Assembly: GCA_020747065.1 (NCBI GenBank)
Contig: JAGMVK010000015.1
Coordinates: 372,001-436,000 of the forward strand
Length of the DNA stretch: 64,000 bases
DNA from: Cadophora sp. MPI-SDFR-AT-0126
Taxonomy: Eukaryota > Ascomycota > Leotiomycetes > Helotiales > Ploettnerulaceae
Direction of reading: 5' to 3'
The notes below the pieces were generated by a model. It was given only the letters and a program-made list of their open reading frames with translations. It did not search any database and had not been told where the DNA came from. Shown in pieces: positions 1-13,400 of the stretch (its first letter is position 1; each line of letters begins with the position of its first letter). The position numbers were made by a program, and so were the translations under genes.

Positions 1-1450
1 TCATCATCGCCGCCAAATATTCCCTCCCAAGTCCCTTTCACAGCCGCCAGAATTGCGGGACCTGGTACAACATCCAACGGAGGAGAGCTGTACTCAGTGT
101 GGGGTAGCGGTAATCGCGCCTGCACGTTTGCCAAAGGACTCTCCAAGAGATCATTTGGGCTGTTGGATAGCTTGGCGATGTTTTCGCAAAGCAAATCGAG
201 CATTTCTTGAGCAAGCGCTTCTGGAAGGGTATTGCTGGAATACGTGAAGTCAATGTAAAAGTTGTCTCCGGCAGGGCCAGTCCATATCCAAATATCTGAG
301 ACATCATGGTCCGGGGTGAAGTTTCCTAATCTCATCTCAACATCATCCCACATGTCCAAGGCATTCATGCCGACGTTGAAGTTTGTGTGTTGCAAGATCG
401 AGCTGAATCTGGTCCACTTTGGCCAGCTGGTACATTTCTCGATGATGTGTTGGAAGCCGAGGGACTCGTAGGGTAATGTATCTAAATGCTGAGTTTGAAC
501 TTGTTGGAGTAGCTCAGAAAATGTTGCAGCTGAGCCCAGCTTGACTCGAGCTGGAACGAGATTCATACAGGGCCCGACAATTTCATCGATCCCTGGGATC
601 GGAGCACTTCGTCCTGTGGTGATCTGCCCAAAAATGACATCTGAACTTGCTGAAAACTTAGCAAGAACTAATGCCCAAGCTGTTTTGACCATGGATGCGA
701 ACGTAATACTCGTCCTCCTGTTTTCGGGTGCCGCCACTGTTCGTTTCAGTGACTTGTTGATCGCATTACGGAAAGATGGTCCTCGATGCTCGACTATGCG
801 AGTCATCGTAGAGCCTTCGAGAAGAGTCTGCCAAAACAGTTCCGCTTCTGATGTTCTCATTGTCCGTAACGAACCAGAAATGAACTGCTGGTAGGGTAAA
901 CTGTTGGAAAATTCCTCTCCTGCATAGGCAGCCTTTAAGTCTCTAATGATGATTGGCAAAGAGATCCCATCGTAAAGCGAGTGAGAAATTCGCATCGACA
1001 ATCGGTGTTCATTAACCCCTTCCTCGACCAACAAGAATCGAATAATAGGATCTCCAAAGCGGAAAGATCGTTCCATATCATGCGCAAGAGTTGACGTCTG
1101 CTCTTCATGCCTATAGTATTCGAATCTTGGCTCCGTATTCTTGAAGACCACCTGGAATAGTCTGTGCTTATTGGGAACGAAGGTGGTGCGGAGGATTGGG
1201 TGGTGCCCGAGAAGCTGACGGCACGCGGTACAAAGCCTTTCCAGATCCAATGGCCCTTTGAAGTGGAAGACGAAGTAGTTATTGTAGCCTCGAGTCTTTA
1301 GCTGGCCACATCCTTGCGTCCATCGTTGGTAATCAGTAGCTTCGAGAACATCCTCAATATCTCTCAATTTTCTGGATATCCGAGGACAGAGGACGTCTTC
1401 CACAAATTTCGGCACATCTAGATCATTAATTGTGGAGAATGGCTCGTAAG
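1..1450 (-). other. NRPS terminal-type condensation domain C4 and start of a further T domain
   Basis: The domain runs from about 1440 to 130. Its motif is [11 protein letters not shown] (about 965-990): Ser replaces the first His, the SHxxxDG signature reported for fungal terminal (CT) condensation domains that release or cyclise the chain. After a linker of about 40 residues the translation reads [15 protein letters not shown] at the very edge, which resembles the first helix of a carrier domain. If so, the enzyme continues as C-T or T-C rather than ending here. Confidence 0.7.
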
Positions 1451-4400
1451 TCTGAAGTTTCCCGGGGTCCGTTGAAATAATTTCTGCCGTCTCAGCCATA
1501 TCTGCGAGCCTTGGGGAGGTGAAAATGGACCGGATTGTCAACAGCAAACCAAGTTCTCTCGCAGAGGCAGAAAGTCGCATTGCGCCCACTGAATCTCCAC
1601 CAAGCCGTAGGAAGTTTGAATTTGTGCCTATTGATGCTGGGGCGAGGTTCAAAACTTTTGACCACAGCATTTGAAGCCGCCTTTCCATCTCCGTTGAAGG
1701 GACCTTGACATCATCTTGACCACCCAACAAATATGGAAGAATTTGATCATTGTTCAACCCCTGTCCCAAGACCTTGAGAGCTTTCCGATCCACCTTTCCT
1801 CCTGCCGTGAGGGGCAGCTGGTAACAAGGTATGAATGCGCTAGGCACCATATGACCCGGCAGGATCTGCTCTAAGTCAGACCTTATCTTACTCATATCGT
1901 CAGACATTGTCGCTTCCATGGGGATGAAAATGTCATCTGGTCCATGGAAAACAGTTGACGTATTTTGGATTTGAATAAATGCTGTCAAGGTGGCATCTCT
2001 TTCACCCTCGGAAAAGCGGAGGATGTCGACGACTGGAAACCAGTTAGGTGGGCTGCATTTCATGATATTCTGCTCGATCTCCCCAAGCTCTATTCGTTGG
2101 CCGTGTATTTTTGCTTGTGTGTCTCTGCGGCCAACGAAAAGAATTTCCCCGTTTAGTCCGTATCGAACTAGGTCTCCAGTCCGGTAGAATCGTCTCCCCC
2201 TACCAGAGCCATCAACAGACCATTTTGGATTGATTATGAATGCGGCCGCAGTCTTTTGTGGATCGTTGAGATATTCACGAGCAAGTGTAGGTCCTTCAAC
2301 GAGGAGCTCCCCAACGCATCCAGTAGGAGCAAGCTTGTTGGGGTCTGCGGCATCTGTGATCCAAAGCGTCGCGCCAACACGATATCCAAGATTTGCGGGG
2401 TTGGAATCCAAAGTCAAATTTGGGGCTCGACAGCACCACTGTGGAAAATCTCGAAGTTAGTTCGATATTCTTCTGAGAGGAAGTTGAATGAAGCATATAA
2501 CCTACGATAGCGCATTCTGCTGGACCTGTACAATTGTCAGCACGATGTTCAGACGACATGCGACTTGATCTGATCGAGAATCAAGATGAGGCGACATACC
2601 ATAAGAATTAATCAAGTTTAGATGCTCTGACCACGTCTTGATATTTTGATCTGTGCAATGCTCTCCTCCGAGTACAAGAGTCTGTAGATCGGGGACATCA
2701 CTGGGTGTCAAGAACCCAGCAACGGTTGGTGTCAGGAACGCCCAGTTGACCTTCAGAGAATTGACAGCAGAAGCTAAATTTCCCATTCGCTGTTCCTCAG
2801 AAGGCACACATACGCACCCGCCATGCATCAACGTTGTTAGAATCTCACCCATACTCACATCATAAGTATATGCTGCAAATTGGAGGACTCGTGAATCGGA
2901 GTTGATGTGAAGTGCTTCCGAGTGCTCTTTGGCGCTACTAACAAATGAACCATGTTCCATGACGATACCCTTAGGGACGCCTGTAGAACCCGAAGCTATA
3001 CATTGTCAGGATGATCGAGATATTCACTGATAATTAACTTACTGAAAACGACAAAAGCAGCGTCCGTCGACTTTCCAGAATAAATTTCCATGCTTGAGCT
3101 GGAGGGAAGCTTGTCAATCATGACCTCATCAATGTTGAGAACCGTCAATTCCGAGGAGTCAAAATTAGCCTGATATTGGCTGGATGTCAGAACAAGCTTG
3201 GCGGAGACATCTTGAATGATGAGATTTCTTCGGCTCTTTGGGTGTTTCGGGTCTAAAGATAAGTATGCACCTCCAGCCTTCAGCACAGCTAGAATGGCCA
3301 CAATCGTCCAAGCAGACTTATCAAAACAAAGCGGCACGAACACATTCGGTCCAACTCCTAGGTTCCTCAAATGTTGGGCAAGCTTCTCCGACATATTGTT
3401 GAGCTTCTCATAAGAGAAACTGGCATCCCAAGATTCAACAGCTGGAGAGCGAGGTCTCTGGACAACTTGACGTGCGATAACGTGGTGAACACATTCTTCG
3501 ATGAGAGGAAATTGGGAGTCTTGGTTCCAGTTCAGAAGTTCTGCTTTGTCCTTTGAGCTGACAAGCTCAATCTCACCCACAGTCTGGCAATTTGGATTGT
3601 TGAGCTGGTGCAGAACATGCTCGAATTGGTCCATCATCCGTTGCATCTGACGGGTAGGGGTGGTATTTTCCCTGTATTGAGCAGTGATCCTGACCTTATT
3701 CTTGTACAGCCGACACTCAACAATCAGTGCGTATGTCATCGTCACCATTTCTCCCTTGGCAAACAATACATTTTCGTTCCAGATGTCACTGCGCATATCC
3801 TCGGAGCCTTCCGGTTGGATTACCAGTAAGTTTTGAAAATTGCAGACTCTTTCGGCTTCCGGTCCGAAGGACTTGATTGTCTGGAGGCCCGTATGCTCGA
3901 ATGGGATCATGTCGGTTGCTTGACTTTGCGTCCTTCGCAAGAAATTGTCAACAGTCTCGGTCGCATCTATTGAGATGCACACTGGAATTGTTGCTATCAA
4001 CGGGCCTGTCATCTGTTCGATACTGGGAAGTGAAGCATTGCGTCCAGTGGATATTGCCCCAAAGAACACGTCTTCAGTATCCGCATATCTTGCAACAACC
4101 AAAGACCAGGCTGCTCTGATCACTGTTGAAAGGGTGATGTCAGAAGCTGGATGCCGCTGAATATCTGTATACTGAAATATTTGGGTCTCCAAAGCCGCTT
4201 GTGCAGTTGGCCGTGGCTCTGGAAAGCTCGAGAGTGATTTGCCGGCAAATTGGGATAGCCAGAATGATTTTGCAGCCTCCATATCAGCACTCATCAGATG
4301 CCTGATAAAGTTGGCATAAGGTGGAGCTGCTGTCTTAATCGGGCCAGTCCCATAGAGACGATTGAAGTCTTCCATAATCAACATCAATGACCATCCATCG

Positions 4401-7400
4401 TACAGTGAGTGGTGAGTTGTCAGGACAAAATGTCGGTCTTCTCCTGAAGTAATGATGGCGCAGCGAACCAGCGGACTTCCCTGGTCCATCTGACTCTTTT
4501 TGTCCTGACTGACATAGGCATCTAAGTCGGAACCATGACGCCAATCAATTTGTTCTTTGACGATGAATTGGATGGACTTTAACCCGGTATGAGCAATGCG
4601 GGTTCGAAGAATAGAATTTCTTTCAGCAGTCTTTTGCCATGTTGATTTGAAGTGCGCGATGTCAACATCAGACCTGAGACTCAACGTAATCTGGCTCATG
4701 TACGACCCTGGTTGTTTGATTGAGAGCAAAAATAGGCCTTCTTGCAATGCAGATGTTGGAAATGCATCCTCGATATTTCCATGTGGTATTTGATACCTTC
4801 CGTAAAGTTTCCTTAAGACTGTGTCCACGTCTTCAATTTTTGCCAGTAGGGAGAATGGCTCGATGTTCTGTTCAACCACGTCACTGGTCTTGACTGCGAC
4901 AGATGCCATGTCCTCCAAACGTGGGTGTTGGAAAATTTTAGCAACTGTGAGAGAAATACCGTTCTCGCGAGCAAGAGTCGTTAAATTCATAGCACCGATG
5001 GAGTCTCCACCCAGCCTGAAGAAGCTGTCGTCCAGACCAATGATGGCTTGATCTCCAGGATGAAGGATCTGGCTCCAGACAGTCGCTAACGTCTTCTCAA
5101 CATCAGTATTTGGGGCTCTTTTCTGCTCATCAGCCAAAGAGTACTGTTCAATTTCCTTCTCAGTGAATCGCAGACACAATTGACGCAGTTCCCGTCTGTT
5201 TGTTTTTCCTGAAGGCAGCAGAGGCATACTGGCTACTGGCACATACAGTGTAGGAATCATGTACGCAGGTAACTTCTCGGCGAGTACCGCTTCAGCCGCG
5301 AGTATTGATTGCTTTAGATCAGCCAACAGTGGAAGCGTCACTATTTCGGAGCTAGACCCAGGCCGTCGAGGCTGCTTGTCGAGGGAGAAGAATACGGCAA
5401 GCTGTTGAGTGTCGCGACGAGGGAGAGCGACTTGCTCAACAGCAACATGCCGAACGCCGCTTAGATTGAGCTTCAGATGATGTTCGACGTCCCCAAGCTC
5501 CATTCGTTGTCCCCGAATCTTGACCTGTGTGTCTTTTCGACCAACAAATCGAATCGTTCCGTCCGCGAGTCCTGACGTATCGTAACACACCAAATCGCCT
5601 GTCTTGTACATTCTGCCTGCGACCTTGGAGATAACATTTTTTCTATTGCCGTTCGAGTGGTGTTCATGCCCATTATGCCCGTTGACAGTCTTGGATTTGC
5701 TTGTCCCATTTGTTTGCTTTCCGTTGAGGGTCCTTGCGCGCTGTCTCAACTCTATGTTGTCAACGAATGCTGCATTGGTCTTTTCTTGGTCGTCGAGATA
5801 GCCCCGCGCAAGTGTCGGTCCTTCAATCAAAAGTTCTCCAACAGCTCCCAGAGGAACCAGTTTGCTATGGTTCTCCGGGTCGACGATCCAACAAGCACCT
5901 CCAATGGCACTTCCAATCATGTCAGGGGTGGTGAAGCCCCTGCGTATGTTCTCGTTTATCACCGAGAAGACACATGTTTCACTCGGGCCTGCTAAATGTC
6001 AGTCACGATGAAAACGTTCGGAATGTACAGTATCTTTCATCTTTGGGCTGACTGTTCAACAAAGCGAACTGGAACCCCGTAACCCGCAAGTAGTGTTTGA
6101 GGAATACTGAGATTGAATTGGGCAGTGTGGGGTACTAACCATAACCGTTGACGAGATAGACTTCATCCACCCCTATGATGAAGTTAGCAAAACAATCATT
6201 TACTCACGTCTCCGATCACAATTGGAAGTGAATTGCTTGCGCCAGAAGTATTAGGCACTGCCCAGAAAACTTACAGGTATGGATATTGTCAGAACCCAAA
6301 GCCTCTCCACCCAACACCAGTGTCTTCAAATCCGGAACCTGATCAGGACTTATTGTACGAATGAATGAAGGGGTGAAGAAAGCCCAATTGACTCGAAGCT
6401 CTCTCATTGTTCTGGCGATATCCTCCAATCGCTCGGACTCAGGGGCTATGCAAACACATCCACCATTGAACAACGTGGTCAAGATTTCCAAGATGCAGGC
6501 CTCAAATGCATACGACGAAAAGTGAATGACACGGGATTCGGAATTGAGATTCACACGTTTGCCGTGGGCCGTAGCAGCTGTTGCAAAGCCTGTATGGGTC
6601 ATGGTAACGCCCTTGGGTTTCCCTGTGGAGCCAGATGTGAAAATAACGTAGCAAGTGTTGTCTGGGGTGACGCTCGTGCATGCCCGGCTGTCAAACTCTT
6701 TGCACATGTCGACTGTTTTGCGACTCACACAAAAAGCTCGTTTTGCAAGCGACCAGCCCAGTCTTTCGTGTTGTGGGGAGCATAGAACTACGGATGATTT
6801 TGTTGCATCGACTATTTCTTGAAGGCGCGGGGTGGGGTGAGTAGGATCCATTGGCACATACCCTCCTCCAGCCTTGAGCACTGCTAGCATAGCAACCACC
6901 GCCCAAGCGGATTTAGCAAAACATAGTGGAACAAGTGACTCTGGGCCAATATCGAAATATGTTTTCAAGTAGTGAGCCAATTTTGAAGACAGGGTGTCAA
7001 GCTCGTGATAAGTCAAATTTTCATCCCAAGAGCATATGGCAGGTGCTGGCGGGTTTACTGCTGCGTGCGAAGATATGACATCGTGAACGCAAATCTCGAA
7101 AGGTAACGGTAGACTTTCATTCCACAATGAGATGAGCTCCATATCTTGTGGACAGCAGAATTCGATGTCATTGAGGTATTTGATGCCTGAGTCATTAGAT
7201 GCCAACTGAGCCACGACATTCTCGAGCTGATACAGCATACGCCGCATCTGCGAAGCCGATAGAACCTTTGGGTCATATTGTGCTTTCATGTCGATACCAT
7301 CCTCCTTTATTTGGCATTCCAGTAGCAGCAAATAGGGTGAAGGAGTATCGTATGTGCTGATTGAAAACTCGAGAGGGCTGGTACCGTGACTGCTGCGCGT

Positions 7401-10400
7401 GCTGATGGGGTGGATAGCTAACAGGTTGTGGAAGTCGCAAGCTTTCGCCGCATCAAGACTAAGATCTTTGATATTTTGCAATCCGAAATTCTGCCACTGC
7501 TTCATATCCTCAGCTGAGTGTTGAAGCTCATACAGAAAATTCTCTATTGTAGTCTCCCGGTCGATTGAAACCTTGATTGGAACAGTCGCAAAGACAGGTG
7601 CTACTAAGGTGTCTGTCCCGAGTATGGACGCAGATTCGCCACGGCCGTCCAAAGTCTCTCCGAAGACAACATTCTCGGGTGTGTCCGTGTACTGGGCGAG
7701 TAGTAATGCCCAGGCGGCTCGAAGAATGACCGTCATTGTAGGCATTGTGGGATTTAAAGGTAGCCGAGAGATAGAATGGTATGCAGACTTCGTTGCTAAA
7801 GGTTGATGCCCTGCAGGAAGCTTAGGATAAGGTGAAAAAGAGAGATCAGAAAACAGTTCTTTCCAGTAAGCTTCAGCCCCCGATATATTCATATGGAAGA
7901 TAGCCTCAGAAAATGCTCTGAATGAGATGTCGTCCGACAAGGGGGGATTCCTAGTTTCTGTAACCATGGTTTCGTATGCTGCCGCGACCTCCCTGAAAAT
8001 CAAATGTGCGGAACATTTGTCGAACACAGAATGGTGAGCAGTCCAAACTAAGTATCGCTTGCCGTTCGTAGACTTGTCGATCAGGGCATGCCTTGATAGA
8101 GGTTTTCCGTAATCCATGGGTATTTTCTTATCTTGCTCCAGATATTCTCCAAGTGACGCTGCTCTATGCCAAGATACTCCTTCGTGCAACACAACTTGAA
8201 GAGACCCTATTGATCTCTCGCCGTGAACAATCCGGGTACGGAGAATGGCTTGTTGCCTTACAACATGCTCCCACGCCTTATGAAGTCTCTCAGTGTCTAC
8301 GTTTGAACTCAAAGAAAGGACATGCTGCACTGTATAGAGTTCTGGCTGCCTGTGGGAAAGAGTGAGCAGCCCCTCTTGCAGCGGAGTTGCTGGATATATC
8401 TCTTGAATGTCTTTGCTTTGTAAGCCGTATCTGGCATCGAAATCGCGTAGGACTTTCTCGCTGAAAGGTTTTGCAACAATGGCCATGTCGGACAACTTTG
8501 GGTTCTGGAATATATCCGCCACGGTGATCGTGATTCCATTTTCTCTACCCGCTGCTGCCAATCTCATTGCTACCTGACAAAGCTGTTAGCAATTTCCCCT
8601 AGTGTAACACATTACATTCAGCCACCTACAACACTGTCTGCCCCGAGGCGGAAAAAGTTGTCATCAACTCCAATAGATCTTGTTTCGACTACAAGCGACT
8701 TCGCCCACAGCTTTTGCAGCATCCTTTCCATTCTCGTTCGAGGCATAACCTTCGCTTCTTCGAAATCTGCAAGTGAATATAGAGCGACCTGATCTCTTGT
8801 AAAGTGCTGTACGATTCTTGAGAGCTTTCCCCGATCGATTTTGCCTGCTGTCAGGAGTGGCATTGCATTCATCGGGCAATAAACTGCCGGCACCATGTAT
8901 GATGGCAAAGTGTCGGCGAGATGGGCATCCAACTTGATCAGAAGGTGCCGTAGCCGTTGAGAAATAGATAGCATTAGTTGATCCTCATCAAAATCCGTGG
9001 CCTTCTCCTCGAATTCTAAGAATGTTGCCTTTAATAAAAATTAGACTTGATTTGTCCGACAATCATGGGATGAATCGATCGACTCACAAGGATGCCACCT
9101 CCAGGGTGTTCGGCAGATTTGGCATATACAACAGCCATGTTGACGAGTTTTTGGTTCGATAGGCCGACTTTAACCTGATACTCGATTTCGCCCAACTCAA
9201 CACGCTGTCCATGCAACTTGACCCTGTTTAGTATGTTAGCGCACAACACTTACCAACACCTATGAATCAAAACTAAGGGCTAAGGACAGATACCGAATTT
9301 ACAAGCAAAGGAAAATTTCGCAATGGGGCAGGACTTACTGAGTATCAATTCGACCCAATATCTGGATCGAGCCATCCCCATTATACCTGGCCAAGTCACC
9401 ACTCCTGTAGAACCGTCTAGGTGGCATTGTCTTCTCATCCCCGAGCCATGCCGGATTTTCGATGAATGATGCGAGAGTTCTATCTTTGTCTCTCAGGTAT
9501 TCTCGTGCCACGTTCGGTCCTTCTAGAAGCATCTCTCCTACTGCTCCGACAGGCACAAGTCTATCTGCATTTGATGGATCAACTATCCAGACCAGAAGGC
9601 CGACAGCTGTTCCAATGTTGTCAGTTCTATCGTCCTTTACCAATCCCACGCGCAGAGTAGTGGCCAAAGCACACTCAGCTGGGCCATATAAATTAACCAA
9701 CTCAAGACGAGGAGCCCATTCGGTAATATTGATTTTCTTGAGCGGTTCGCCCGCTAGTGCCATGTGCTTGAGCGTGGGAACCCTGGCGGGATCTAGAAGA
9801 GAGGCAACAGTCGGAGTAAGATGAGCCCAGTTCGCGTTCATACGGCTGATAGCGGATTCTAGATTGTTCATTCTCTCTTCCTCTGAGGGAATGCAAAGAA
9901 TGCCACCTCGAGTCAGAGACATGAAGATCTCGGTGATGCTTACATCAAACACAAATGCAGAGAACTGCAGTGTCCTGGAATCGGGCCCTATCTTCATAGC
10001 CGTTCCGTGAGCATGTAATGATGATGCGATTGTTGAATGCGTATGTACGATCCCTTTGGGAGTTCCAGTAGAGCCAGAGGTGAATAGAATGAAAGCTGCA
10101 TTGTCTGGTCTGACGCTCGCACAGGGCTGCCTGGCAGTTGCCTCCGTCATCATCATCAAATCCAAGAATGGCTGCTCGACAGTGACCACATGTTTAACAC
10201 GCCCATGGAGGCCTTCGTCTTCGAATAAGCTACGATTTAAAGTTGATATCAAACAGCATATGGGTGCTGTATCAGTGATAATACGTTGCAGCCGCTGCAC
10301 CGGGTGTGATGCATCGATGGATACACACACTCCCCCAGCTTTCAAGACGGCCAGCATCGCGACTATAGCCAAAGCCGATTTCTCGAAACATAGAAGAACA

Positions 10401-13400
10401 TGGACCTCAGGAGCCACACCTAGAGATACCAGATGATGTGCCAGTCGATCTGAGTAAGCATCCAGCTCTTGGTATGTCATCTCCCGTTCCGACGAAATGA
10501 TCGCTAATTCCTGTGGTCGTTCAACAGCTTGAGAACTGATGATTTTGTGCAGACAGCGGTCCACCATGTCAGGATACCTGCCATTCCAGTCCCAAACCTG
10601 TTGTTTATGGTGCTCGCTAAAGAGATTCAGCTGTCCAACTCGCTGGTCAGGATCATCTGTGATCGCCTCCAAGGCTCTACCGAATGTCGATGCAATGTTT
10701 CGGGCATGTTCTGTTGAGACGGTTTCACTCCTGTACCAAAGCTCTACCTTCACATTCGATCCCGAAACCCAACACTGTACGTCGATATCGTACTAGCGGG
10801 TGCTTGTTAGTACAATCACGTCATGTAGGTGGATGGGCTTCTTTACCTCATTTGGAGACCACTCATGGATGTTTTGGAAACGAATACTGGGATTGTCCCC
10901 AGCCGGCAAAGGAACTTGCTTAAGAACTGTCATTGAGGTGTTAAATAGCTGTTGGCCATATGAACCGAGAACGTGCTGAATCTGTGCCAGAGATGCATGC
11001 TGATGTGGCAAGCTGTTTCGATAGTCAATTTGCGCCTTGGCGATGATTTCCTTTACCAAGCTGGATTCCTCGAATTTCATGCGGCAGACTAGCATGTTAA
11101 TGAAAGTCCCAACAATCTCTCCGATCCCAGTGAGGGGGAGATCTCTGCCGCTGGTGATGTATCCAAACACCACTTCATCCAAGCCTGTATAGGCACGCAG
11201 AACCAGGCCCCAAACTGTTCTGAAAAGAGCGGAAACTGTGATTTCTTGACTTTGGCAGAATTTGAGAAGCATATGTGGGTCATTGATCTCGACGGCGATG
11301 GCCCGAAACTCGGCTTTAGGTGGTTCTCTTGACAAGCTGTAGGCGAGGTTCGGAAGTATGCAGGGGTGTATTCCTTCCAGGTATGACTTCCAATATTTGT
11401 TGTCGATACTGCAAACAACTTGTTGAAGGGTATCAATGTACGATGAGTATAGGTTGAAATTTTGGGTCTGGAGGCATCCGTCATAGGCCAAGATAATATC
11501 ACGAACGATTACTGCAATCGACATTCCGTCGACAAGAGTATGCTCGGCGTTCAGTCTGCAGAATAAACGTCCGGATTTGGTCTCAATTATGGTAAAGTTA
11601 TGAGGTGGCTGCTTATTTCTGTAGGGCTGCGGCGGCTTTTGATTGAAAATCTGAACGATGGCTTCCTCTGAGTCAGCCATGATGTCCCTGTAGATGGTCG
11701 TGGTATGCTTTGTGTTCCAATTCCGAAGCACAACTTGGTCAAAAGATCCGCTTTGTGATGTGCTCTCCACGAAAAAAGTTCGTAAAGTCGAATGGCGATT
11801 GACGACTTGTTGCCATGCATTAACGAGCAAGTCAAGGTTCGGCGGAAGGCCATCTAGCCTTGGAATGACTTCATAAATGGTGGATGTATTGTAGTCTCCA
11901 GTCAGCCGTGCTTTGCTCAATAACATTCCTTGCTGCATCGGACTTGTTGGATATGCATCTTCCACATCGTAAGTCCTTGGTACTCCCCCTTCGCCCAATT
12001 TGTCCATGATGGACTTGTGTAAATGGTTGTACTTGCCGCGGAGCAGAGCATCTTCATTCTTGTCGTCGACTTTGATCGAAGTGCGTAATGCAAGTTCAGC
12101 AATTGTGCCGTACTTCAGGATGTCTTGCACACGCAGGCTGAGGTTATTGTCGTTGCAGCGAGCTCCAACGAGCATGGCAAGAATGGAATCTCCTCCGAGA
12201 CTGATAAATGACTGATTAATTCCGACCTTCTCCCGTGGAATGTGCAACACTTCGCTCCAAAGTTGCTGTAGACGCTTCTCCATCTCAGTCCTTGGAGCCT
12301 CTGGAGAAATACCCATAGACGAGATGTTCTCAAACGTTACAATGTCCATGTTCTCAACGAGTCGTCTTAGTGAAACCCTGTCGATTTTTCCGGTGATGGT
12401 GAGTGGCAGTTGTTTTACCATTACCCACACCGTGGGAATCATAAAGCTTGGAAGCCGCAACGACAACGATTTCTGGAACTCAGAGACCCATGACTCTGCA
12501 ACTTGCATCTCATGATCTCTCACAAGAGCAAACCTTTCGGACTCGCTTTCTCCGGCAACAAAGTCATGCAGCTCAACGATTGCAACCAGACGATGCTTGC
12601 ACAGCCCTTTCTTCACAATAATGGGCAACGAGTTTCTCACGCGAGGGTCGCTCCCAATGTTCTTTTCAACTTCTGACATGTCAAATCGCTGCCCTCGTAT
12701 CTTCACCATACTGTCACCCCGTCCCGCCAACATCAGACTTCCGTCCGAGTTTTGACGGACCAGGTCTCCAACTCTGTACCAACGAGATCCGAAGCTCGAT
12801 GGCCCTTGATCAAGCCCTATATAAAAGGAGATTAGCAATTGACACATCAGGAATCCTGAGTGCTTTAAGGGTGGGCAAGGCCATGGCTCCAGAATATATG
12901 GAACATATAGAAACGGTCCGACTGAAACGTCAGGCTCTCTTTGTACTTACAATCTGGGCGATCGAGGAATTTTTCGCCTGTCTGTTCTTGATCGTTCAGG
13001 TACCCATTTGCTATCCATGGTGCATGGACGACAATTTCGCCCACGGAACCAATAGGAACTTGCTTTTCAGGATTTCCTGGTTCGACGATCCGACAGATCG
13101 CCTTGCATCGTCCGAGATTCTGCACGTCTGAATCTCCTGTGAAGTGGTCAGGTCTAGCCAGATTCGCGACTTCTGTTGCAGCCCATAATATCCACACTCT
13201 CGTCTTCTCAGATGACCATTTGGAGACGATCTCTTGTGAAACAGGCTCACCAGCCAGTACGAGGCTGTCTAGATAATGTACCGATTCTCGTTTAATGGTC
13301 TTGATGATTGAGGGTGAAAGGAAAGCCCATGTGATACGCATGTCGTTGAAAACCTGTGTAAGAGCGTTTTGCTTAGAAAACTCGCTTGGAATACAGAGAC

